The notes under the pieces were generated by a model. The model did no database searches. It saw nothing but the letters and a program-made list of their open reading frames with translations, and was not told where the DNA came from. This document shows, piece by piece, positions 44,083 through 51,297 of a stretch of 64,000 nucleotides of DNA. The stretch covers positions 1 to 64,000 of the forward strand of contig CAJUTR010000012.1 in assembly GCA_910589665.1 (NCBI GenBank). The letters are read 5' to 3'. This DNA comes from an uncultured Eubacterium sp. (GTDB lineage Bacteria; Bacillota; Clostridia; Lachnospirales; Lachnospiraceae). Each line of letters starts with the position of its first letter. Position 1 is the first letter of the stretch. A program made the translations under genes and the position numbers.

Positions 44083-46110
44083 ATGAAATTTCTTGCGAAT
44101 CGTAGACTGGCAACACGAATTAGTATTATTACGACAGTGATCACATTAGCTGGCATGCTGCTGCTCTGGCGGGCTGTGTCCGACAATGCCGCATCTTTGG
44201 TTAGTAGCGATATTACAAATCAGATGACGGATGCGGTAGAATCCAGAGCTTCCATTATCAATGATTATGTGACTTCAGCCGAGGAGTATATGACTGCGTT
44301 TGCGCTTGGCAGTGAGGTACATGATCTTCTTGCAAATCCGAGGGACCCGGAACTGGTAAAAAAAGTTCAGAAATATACAGAGGATTTTGCTGCGGTAAAA
44401 GGTATCTTTGAAGGGTTGTACATTGCGACACCCGAAACACATGTTTTGACACATACGTCTCCTGATGCGGTTGGCATGACTACCCGAACAGGTGATTCGC
44501 TGCAGACGTTCCGCGAAACGATCTTGGCAGAGCAGAAACTTACCAATCTGGGTATCATGAAATCCCCGGGTACGGGAAGCATGATCCTATCCATGTATTA
44601 CCCGATCTTTGAAAATGGAAAGTGTATCGGTTATGTAGGGGCCGGTGTGTATGCGAGTCATTTAATGGATGTACTTCTCGATCTCGACATAAAGGGTCTG
44701 CCGAACAGTGAATATGTGTTTTTAAATGCAAAGACGGGTGTGTATCTTTATCACGAGGATGAGGCATTACTAAATACGGAAACGAAAGATGCTGGATATT
44801 TGGAAATTATAGACATCATAAAATCGGATGAAAATACAGAGGCCAATACATATTCTTATCAGGATGAAAACGGCATCGATCAAATGGTCGTATACAAATA
44901 TTTAAAAGACCGCGGCTGGGTATTTATGGTTCGAGACGATACATCCGAGGTTTATCGTTCGGTCGAGACGGTGCGGTTTGTCGTAGCCTCTCTCTGTGCA
45001 GGGGTTGCCGCTGCCATCATATTGGTTACTCTTCTGATCCTGTATCGGGAAAGTAAGGAGCTGATGGTCGTCGAGAGCGCTATAAGAAATCTTGGGAATA
45101 TGGATCTTCATGCTGACCGGGAACTGGAAGCTTTTTATGGCAGAAAGGATGAAATCGGTTTGATCTCGCAGACGGTTCATCATGTCTGTGACTGTCTGTG
45201 GAAAACGATTGACGATATCGGGCGGATTCTAGGAGAGATGGCAAACGGGAATATCTCGGTAGATGTTGCGAAAAATAGAGACTATTATATCGGTGATTTT
45301 AAGGTGCTGGCGGAAAGCCTGAATACGATCCGCATGAACCTTACCGGTGTCATGCGAGATATTTCATTTATTGCTAATCAGGTTGACGAGGAGGCAGATC
45401 TGGTATCTATAAGAGTACAGACGCTGTCAGAAGGGACTGCGGAACAGTCGCAGTCGGTAGATGGTCTTGTTTCCAATGTGACGGAGATCACATCGCAAAT
45501 ACAAAAAAGCGCCGTCCGCTGCGCCGATGCAAGCAAACTTGTCGATAAGGCGAATGGATATGCCATCGAAACGGATACGAAAATGGCTCAATTAAAGGAA
45601 GCAACAAAAAATATAGATCAGTCTTCGACAAAGATTGGAAGTATCATAAAAACAATTGATGAAATTGCGTTCCAGACGAATATTCTGGCTCTAAATGCCG
45701 CTGTCGAAGCAGCGCGCGCCGGTTCTGCCGGAAAAGGTTTCTCGGTGGTAGCGGAAGAGGTTCGCAATCTCGCTTCCAAGTCAGGAGATGCAGCTCAGAA
45801 TACCGTCGTGTTGATCGGAAGTTCAATGGAAGCTTCCAAATCGGGAACTGAATCTACGAATCACGCGATTTCTTCTATGCAGGTGATCAATGAGTGCATC
45901 CAGTCGATCAAAGTACTTATGGATGAGATCGTGTCGGCCAGCGTCCAGCAGTCAGAAATGATCGCCTCAGTGGAAATGGGTATCAAAGAAATTTCGAAAG
46001 TCATTCAGACAAATTCGGATGCTGCGGAAGAAAGCGCGTCGGTTTCAAAAGAGTTGTCAGATCAGGCAAGGACGCTGAACCAGCTGATCGGTCAGTTCCA
46101 TATCAAGTGA
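44083..46110 (+). CDS. Methyl-accepting chemotaxis protein with dCache-type sensor
   Basis: A complete 675-residue membrane chemoreceptor. Transmembrane segments at about 13-32 and 297-320 enclose a dCache-like extracellular sensor with the typical EYMTAFA...GIFEGLYIATPE and MYYPIFENGKCIGYVGAGVY blocks. A HAMP-like region (about 321-440) has an insertion and is weakly conserved. The signalling domain includes TIDEIAFQTNILALNAAVEAARAG-type tip sequence (written here only in part) and GKGFSVVAEEVRNLASKS. A trailing VSKELSDQARTLNQLIGQF ends it. The sensor class often binds amino acids or small acids; the ligand here is unknown. No che genes are in the window. Confidence 0.94.
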   Translation: MKFLANRRLATRISIITTVITLAGMLLLWRAVSDNAASLVSSDITNQMTDAVESRASIINDYVTSAEEYMTAFALGSEVHDLLANPRDPELVKKVQKYTEDFAAVKGIFEGLYIATPETHVLTHTSPDAVGMTTRTGDSLQTFRETILAEQKLTNLGIMKSPGTGSMILSMYYPIFENGKCIGYVGAGVYASHLMDVLLDLDIKGLPNSEYVFLNAKTGVYLYHEDEALLNTETKDAGYLEIIDIIKSDENTEANTYSYQDENGIDQMVVYKYLKDRGWVFMVRDDTSEVYRSVETVRFVVASLCAGVAAAIILVTLLILYRESKELMVVESAIRNLGNMDLHADRELEAFYGRKDEIGLISQTVHHVCDCLWKTIDDIGRILGEMANGNISVDVAKNRDYYIGDFKVLAESLNTIRMNLTGVMRDISFIANQVDEEADLVSIRVQTLSEGTAEQSQSVDGLVSNVTEITSQIQKSAVRCADASKLVDKANGYAIETDTKMAQLKEATKNIDQSSTKIGSIIKTIDEIAFQTNILALNAAVEAARAGSAGKGFSVVAEEVRNLASKSGDAAQNTVVLIGSSMEASKSGTESTNHAISSMQVINECIQSIKVLMDEIVSASVQQSEMIASVEMGIKEISKVIQTNSDAAEESASVSKELSDQARTLNQLIGQFHIK

Positions 46111-46146
46111 TGACAGATCCTGTATCTGGAAGTAGGAGGAGGAGTT

Positions 46147-46668
46147 ATGCAGCCGTGGAAACATTTTCGTACGATTACGAAGCATCGTCATCAGGTCATA
46201 AAACATTGTTTTCATGCGGGGATCCTTTGGCAGGGTCTCCGGCATGACCTGTCAAAATATACGCCAACCGAATTTATCCCCGGGGCAAAGTATTATCAGG
46301 GAGGGCGCAGTCCGAATGCCAAAGAGAGGGAGACGAATGGCTACTCAAAAGCATGGCTCCACCATCAAGGCAGGAACCGCCATCATTTTGAGTACTGGCA
46401 GGACTACAATCCGCAGACCAGACTGAAAGAGCCTGTTAAAATGCCGCTCCGTTATGTAAAAGAGATGTTCTGTGACCGAGTGGCGGCTAGTAAAATATAT
46501 AGTGGCAGCGACTATACGGAGGATATGCCGCTCGCCTATTTCCAAAAAGGAAAATACTGCCGTTTGATTCACCCAGAAACGTCAGACTTGATCGAGAGTC
46601 TTCTAACGATGCTGAAAGAAAAAGGCGAGAAGGAGACATTTCGCTATATCAAAAATCTAAAAGAATGA
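46147..46668 (+). CDS. DUF5662-family protein
   Basis: The 173-residue product matches, from memory, a family of unknown function (DUF5662) common in gut Clostridia. It is rich in His, Tyr and Trp. Conserved-looking stretches are GLRHDLSKYTPTEF (an H-D pair that may bind metal), YYQGGRSPNAKERE, WLHHQGRNRHHFEYW and MPLRYVKEMFCDRVAASKIY. No signal peptide or membrane span is seen. GGAGGAGG lies before ATG 46147. It lies 36 nt after the chemoreceptor and 23 nt before cysK; no functional link is evident. Confidence 0.75.
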   Translation: MQPWKHFRTITKHRHQVIKHCFHAGILWQGLRHDLSKYTPTEFIPGAKYYQGGRSPNAKERETNGYSKAWLHHQGRNRHHFEYWQDYNPQTRLKEPVKMPLRYVKEMFCDRVAASKIYSGSDYTEDMPLAYFQKGKYCRLIHPETSDLIESLLTMLKEKGEKETFRYIKNLKE

Positions 46669-46691
46669 ATTCTATGATGCGGGAGGTAACA

Positions 46692-47594
46692 ATGGTACAA
46701 AACGTAATTGATCTGATCGGACACACACCGTTAGTCAGTTTGGAAAAAATGACGGGGCTGCCGATTTATGCAAAGGCGGAATTTTTAAATCCTGGCGGCA
46801 GTATAAAAGACCGTGTGGCAAAAAATATGGTGGAGCAGGCAGAAAAAGATGGTTTATTGAAACCAGGCATGACGATCGTAGAACCGACAAGCGGTAATAC
46901 GGGGATCGGTCTTGCGTTTGTCGGCGTGAGAAAAGGATATCGTGTCATTATCGTGATGCCGGAGAACATGAGTGAGGAGCGCAAAAAGATCATCCGCGCA
47001 CTCGGAGCAGAATTGGAACTGACGCCGCCTGAAGATAGCATCGACGGTTCGGTAAGGAGAGCGGAGGAATTGGCCGGGGAGCTGGGAAATTGCTTTCTGC
47101 CGCAGCAGTTTACAAATCCGAACAATCCAGGGATCCATTACAAGACGACAGCTGTCGAATTGTTTGAGCAGATGGAGGAAAAGGTCGATGTTTTTGTGTC
47201 CGGACTCGGAAGCGGCGGGACGCTGCAGGGGATCGGCAAGTATTTGAAAGAAAAGAATCCAGCGGTCCGGATCGTTGCCGTGGAGCCGAAAAATGTTTCC
47301 GCTTTGCTTGGACATGAGCCGGGACTTCACAGCATACAGGGGATCGGTGACGGATTTGTACCAGAAGTTTTAGATACCACCCTGATCGATGATATTGTGG
47401 AAGTGACGGATGAGGACGCGGTGAATACGGCGAGGGAACTTGCCTCTGTACAGGGGCTTTTGTGCGGTACTTCTTCCGGGGCCAATGTGTGGGCGTGCCG
47501 GAAGATGGCGGAGAAGTATGGAAATGGACAGCGCATCGCAACGGTGCTGGCAGACCGGATGGAGAGGTATTTTAGTACCGGACTGCTCGGATAA
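46692..47594 (+). CDS. cysK: Cysteine synthase (O-acetylserine sulfhydrylase)
   Basis: A 300-residue pyridoxal-phosphate enzyme making cysteine from O-acetylserine and sulfide. IGHTPLVSLEKM, the PLP lysine in NPGGSIKDRVAKNM (Lys39), EPTSGNTGIGLAFVG, QQFTNPNNPGIHYKTT, GLGSGGTLQGIGKYLKEK and GTSSGAN are typical. The length and the ending RYFSTGLL fit CysK. The start at ATG 46692 has GGGAGG 5 nt upstream; the ATG at 46665 overlaps the preceding gene. Confidence 0.95.
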   Translation: MVQNVIDLIGHTPLVSLEKMTGLPIYAKAEFLNPGGSIKDRVAKNMVEQAEKDGLLKPGMTIVEPTSGNTGIGLAFVGVRKGYRVIIVMPENMSEERKKIIRALGAELELTPPEDSIDGSVRRAEELAGELGNCFLPQQFTNPNNPGIHYKTTAVELFEQMEEKVDVFVSGLGSGGTLQGIGKYLKEKNPAVRIVAVEPKNVSALLGHEPGLHSIQGIGDGFVPEVLDTTLIDDIVEVTDEDAVNTARELASVQGLLCGTSSGANVWACRKMAEKYGNGQRIATVLADRMERYFSTGLLG

Positions 47595-47685
47595 AAGAAT
47601 TTGCCATATGTTTGTGGATTTTTCATGTATAATAATGGAATGAAACAACAATCATAATTCTTATTTATAGAAACGAGGGAGAAAA

Positions 47686-48981
47686 ATGGAAGGCAGAAAA
47701 CGATCTTTTATCCGTCTCCTGCTTTTGGGGACAGTATTGTTTTGTGGGATGAGCGCCGTTATGGTGAGGAACGGCACTGTATACGCGAAAGAGGTTCGGG
47801 CAGTCTGGGTTTCCTTTTATGAGTACGAAGGAGCTGGATTGAAAAATAAGGGCGAAGGAGAATTTCGGCAGAATGCGGATCAGATGTTCCGCAATATCCG
47901 CGACAACGGATGTAATACGGTCTATTTTCATGTGAGGGCTTTTGACGATGCCATCTGGCCGTCGGATAATTTTGACTTCAGTTCGTATATGGGCGACGAT
48001 ACGCCGTCATATGATCCGCTTGCCATTTTGATCGAGGCAGCACATAAGTATAAATTGTCATTTCATGCGTGGATGAATCCATATCGGATCACGCAGAAGA
48101 AAATATACGATCCGTCGGAGGAATCTACAACGAGCCGTATTCTTTTGGCGGTTCGAGAAGTCATCGATAATTATGGCGTGGACGGTATCCATTTTGATGA
48201 TTACTTTTATCCGTCAAAGGGCCATAAACAGTACTCCAAATATTCATCGCTGTCCGTGAAAAAGAAGAAGTCGTACACGAATGCGATGGTTCAGACCGTT
48301 TACAATACGGTAAAGCAGAAATCTGACTCGCTTTCGTTTGGTATCAGTCCAGCGGGAAATGTCGAGTACTGTGAGTCGATTGGTGCAGATGTGAAAACGT
48401 GGATGAGTGAACCAGGGTATGTGGATTATATCATTCCGCAGATTTACTGGTCCAATGTCTATATGCTCGGAGGGAAGAAGACTAAGCTGTTTGACCAGCG
48501 GCTGCTGCAGTGGAGGCAGTTAAATACAGCGGGAGTGGAAATGTACATCGGATTGGGATTATACCGGGGAGGGATGAAAGATAGTTCCGATCTAGGCTGG
48601 GGCAGAAGTTCCAAAGTGGTAGCCAGTGAGATCAGCAAGACGCGAAGGAGTTCCGGCGTTTCGGGATACTCGCTTTTCAGTTATGAAAGTCTCTATAAAA
48701 AGGCTTGCCAAAAAGAAGTGAAAAATATGCTCTCGCGTATTTCCACCGTAAAGATCAAAGCGGCCTCGGGCCGTAAAATGAAGCGGGGACAGCGCGTGAA
48801 GCTGACGGCGTCCGTTTGGCCGATTCGTTTAGGTCAGAGCGTGACGTGGAAGTCGTCGAACCGGAAGATCGCGACGATATCAAAACGCGGTGTTGTGAGG
48901 GCTAAGAAAAAGGGAACCGTAAAAATGTACGCAAAGAAGGGAAGCCGGAAAGCAGTTATTCGGATCCAGGTGGTTTCCTGA
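47686..48981 (+). CDS. Exported GHL10/DUF187-type glycoside hydrolase-like protein with C-terminal Big_2 domain
   Basis: A 431-residue exported protein with a signal segment at about 9-34 (ending VYA). The main domain (about 36-345) is of the GHL10/YngK type, a TIM-barrel related to glycoside hydrolases: EVRAVWVSFYEYE, NGCNTVYFHVRAFDDAIWPS, LSFHAWMNPYRIT, YGVDGIHFDDYFYP (acidic pair likely catalytic) and VDYIIPQIYWSN. The last 80 residues form a Big_2-like domain (SVTWKSSNRKIATISKRGVV). The substrate is not known; surface glycans or peptidoglycan are plausible. No LPXTG anchor is seen. The PAP2 gene follows after 23 nt. Confidence 0.88.
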   Translation: MEGRKRSFIRLLLLGTVLFCGMSAVMVRNGTVYAKEVRAVWVSFYEYEGAGLKNKGEGEFRQNADQMFRNIRDNGCNTVYFHVRAFDDAIWPSDNFDFSSYMGDDTPSYDPLAILIEAAHKYKLSFHAWMNPYRITQKKIYDPSEESTTSRILLAVREVIDNYGVDGIHFDDYFYPSKGHKQYSKYSSLSVKKKKSYTNAMVQTVYNTVKQKSDSLSFGISPAGNVEYCESIGADVKTWMSEPGYVDYIIPQIYWSNVYMLGGKKTKLFDQRLLQWRQLNTAGVEMYIGLGLYRGGMKDSSDLGWGRSSKVVASEISKTRRSSGVSGYSLFSYESLYKKACQKEVKNMLSRISTVKIKAASGRKMKRGQRVKLTASVWPIRLGQSVTWKSSNRKIATISKRGVVRAKKKGTVKMYAKKGSRKAVIRIQVVS

Positions 48982-49004
48982 TCGGGAAAGGGCAGTGTTA
49001 CAAG

Positions 49005-49553
49005 GTGATTGAAGCATTTGATTATGGGATTTTGGAGTCGTTTCAGCAGATCCACAACAGTGTACTGACATTGTTTTTTCAGTTTTTTACGTGGATCGGC
49101 GAGGGCGGTGCGGTCTGGATCGTAGCAGGCATCGCCCTTTTGGTTCAAAAAGATAAAAGAAAATATGGCGTTATCGTCATCTTGTCACTGCTTTTCTGCC
49201 TGATTTTTGGGAATGGCTTATTAAAGCATGCGGTCGCGCGTCCGCGGCCCTGCTGGCGCCATCCGGAAGTGGAAATGCTCATTTCCATACCGACCGACTT
49301 TTCATTTCCTTCCGGGCATACATTTTCTTCGTTTGCGGCGGCTTTGTCGATTACATATTGGAATAAAAGATATGGAATAGCTGCGTTTTTGCTTGCTGTT
49401 ATCATTGCAGCGTCGAGAATGTATTTTTTTGTCCATTATCCGACGGATATTGCGGCTGGCGCCGTGTTTGGAAGTATGCTGGCTGCTATTAGTATTGTTA
49501 TTGTTGAGAAGCTGATCTTACGCTCGGAGAAGGGAAGGCTGCTTTTCAGATAA
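49005..49553 (+). CDS. PAP2-family membrane phosphatase
   Basis: A 182-residue integral membrane phosphatase (undecaprenyl-pyrophosphate or lipid phosphatase type). All three family motifs are present: K-x6-RP in KHAVARPRP, PSGH in FPSGHTFSSF, and SR-x5-H-x3-D in SRMYFFVHYPTD. About five membrane spans are predicted. The GTG start at 49005 has only a distant AAAGGG, so the exact start is less sure. It may act in recycling the lipid carrier for wall glycans, in line with nearby wall-related genes, but this is inferred. Confidence 0.9.
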   Translation: MIEAFDYGILESFQQIHNSVLTLFFQFFTWIGEGGAVWIVAGIALLVQKDKRKYGVIVILSLLFCLIFGNGLLKHAVARPRPCWRHPEVEMLISIPTDFSFPSGHTFSSFAAALSITYWNKRYGIAAFLLAVIIAASRMYFFVHYPTDIAAGAVFGSMLAAISIVIVEKLILRSEKGRLLFR

Positions 49554-49599
49554 GTAACCACATTGGTGTCCATGGCATCATACGATGAGGAGGAATAGA

Positions 49600-50280
49600 A
49601 TGGCTGTTATTTTAATCGCGATCGGAATGCTTTTGACAGGGATTGATATTCACGGGCAGTTCGGTATTGTGTATCCGACATTTCATGTAGAGGGAGCGGT
49701 GGGGAATTATGAACTGAGCGAATCCATACGTCTGTATACGACCGAAAATATTTTAGGGCGTGAAGTGCAGGTGGATTATCTGCCGGATCTCGTCGGATGC
49801 CTGCTTATCTTGATCGGCGTTTGTCTGCTTGTCAAATATAATAGGCAGTTTTTGCTGAGCATTCCGTTTATACTAGCAACAGCTCTTCTTTCGGTACTTT
49901 TACGGGTAAGTGGTTTTATCGAGCAGGGGCCGGAACTTGTCATTTGGATCCTGGCCTGTTATTTTCTTCAGATCGCGTGTGAACTTGTCATGGAGTATTT
50001 TGTCATTTATTGTACGGCGGGTGCGACCGACACCCTTGTGAATCAGGCGACAAATACCCGGATGCTGTTTGGGTGGTGGATCACGGTGCTCTGCCGAGTG
50101 TACATGGCGTTTCTGACGTTTGTGGGGCATTTTGGCGTGAAGCGTTGGTATCAGGTCGTGCTTGGCCTGGCAACACTTTTTTTCCTGTATCATCTGATTA
50201 CGACGAAAAAATATGTAGGACTCAGCAAACCGCTGAAAATCGGGGAGAGAAGAGAACGCGGCAAAAAGGAAAAACTCTGA
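49600..50280 (+). CDS. Membrane protein of unknown function
   Basis: A 226-residue protein with about five hydrophobic segments (approximately 2-18, 62-80, 88-103, 115-135 and 160-200) and a basic C-terminus. I do not recognise a family. A short polar region follows the first segment and may be outside. The start at ATG 49600 has GAGGAGG 6 nt upstream; an in-frame ATG at 49585 is less likely. It ends about 50 nt before the operator-like palindrome of the Tad-like operon. Confidence 0.7.
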   Translation: MAVILIAIGMLLTGIDIHGQFGIVYPTFHVEGAVGNYELSESIRLYTTENILGREVQVDYLPDLVGCLLILIGVCLLVKYNRQFLLSIPFILATALLSVLLRVSGFIEQGPELVIWILACYFLQIACELVMEYFVIYCTAGATDTLVNQATNTRMLFGWWITVLCRVYMAFLTFVGHFGVKRWYQVVLGLATLFFLYHLITTKKYVGLSKPLKIGERRERGKKEKL

Positions 50281-50314
50281 TTTATGTAAAAGGTTATAAA
50301 AACAGGATGTAACT

Positions 50315-50361
50315 TTTGTGAATTTGTGCCAATTTACAAATCTGCAAAAGGATGGTATGAT
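50315..50361 (+). promoter_or_regulatory. Promoter and operator-like palindrome of the Tad-like operon
   Basis: TTTACA (50333-50338), 17 nt, TATGAT (50356-50361) form a promoter 40 nt before the first gene. TTTGTGAATT (50315-50324) and AATTTACAAA (50331-50340) form a 10-bp inverted repeat with one mismatch and a 6-nt centre, overlapping the -35 box, as expected for a repressor or activator site. Confidence 0.6.
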
Positions 50362-50403
50362 AACTGCATTCCACCAAAAAAATAGGGAGGGGGAAGCAGT
50401 AGA

Positions 50404-51297
50404 TTGAAAATTGCTTTTTGGAGCAATTCACCGGGAAAGACAGGCGTTACAGGAAATCTGTCCTGTATCAGCATCGTATCAGCGATGTACCATACGTCAG
50501 AGATGGTACTATTCGAAAATCATGCAAATATCAACAATCTTGGCAGTACATTTCTAAATCCAAATTCCTATGACAGATTACAGGAGAAAAATTCATATTT
50601 TGTAGAAAATGGGTTGGGGAGGATCTTAAGTTATTGTGATATGGGAGATATGGTAAATACGGGTATGGTATACCGTACATGTCTTTCGGTATTTGACCAG
50701 AGGGTGTTTTATCTGCCGGTTGGCGGGATGAACCAGGATCTGATGGAATACCGGCTGAAAAGGCATGCCGGGGATGTGATGGATATGTTGGAACAAGTAT
50801 ATCCTACCGTATGTGTGGACATATCTTCCTCCACTCTCGAAAGTTCAAGAAAAATCTTAAAAGAAGCAGATCTAGTTGTGGTGAACTTAAGCCAGAACAA
50901 TCAGCAGTTATCTCATTTCTTCCGAAATTTTTCAGAAATCCAGAAAAAAGCATTCTATGTGATAGGAAATTATGATCCTCATTCCGAGATCACGAAGCAT
51001 GACATTGTGAAACGGTTTGGCCTGCCAGGATTCATAGTTGGTACGATACCATATAACCGGCGTTTTGCAGATGCGCTTACGAAAGGGAACGTGATATCTT
51101 TTCTGCTTCGAAATTATGAGTGCGGAAAAGAAAATGTAAACTACGAATTTATCAGCGCCGTAAAAGAAACGGCGTGCCTGCTCGAGCAGGCAAAACAGGA
51201 TCTTAAGATCCGGGCGGAGAAGGGTGGTGTGGACGATGAAACGAAAGCGAGGGTATGTTTTGACAGCAGCGCTGTTCGCGGTGATCCTCCTGAGTAA
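50404..51297 (+). CDS. CpaE/MinD-like ATPase of a Tad-like system
   Basis: A 297-residue protein resembling CpaE-type ParA/MinD ATPases, which help localise Tad pili. The P-loop region is divergent: SNSPGKTGVTGN at residues 7-18, where typical members have KGGxGKT. Later VCVDISSSTLESSRKILKEADLVVVNLSQN corresponds to the Walker B / ADLVVVV part. DNA- or membrane-binding extensions are not clear. The TTG start at 50404 has a very strong GGGAGGGGGAAG site. It is the first gene of the operon and overlaps the next by 62 nt in another frame. The assignment depends on its neighbours plus weak motif agreement. Confidence 0.7.
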   Translation: MKIAFWSNSPGKTGVTGNLSCISIVSAMYHTSEMVLFENHANINNLGSTFLNPNSYDRLQEKNSYFVENGLGRILSYCDMGDMVNTGMVYRTCLSVFDQRVFYLPVGGMNQDLMEYRLKRHAGDVMDMLEQVYPTVCVDISSSTLESSRKILKEADLVVVNLSQNNQQLSHFFRNFSEIQKKAFYVIGNYDPHSEITKHDIVKRFGLPGFIVGTIPYNRRFADALTKGNVISFLLRNYECGKENVNYEFISAVKETACLLEQAKQDLKIRAEKGGVDDETKARVCFDSSAVRGDPPE

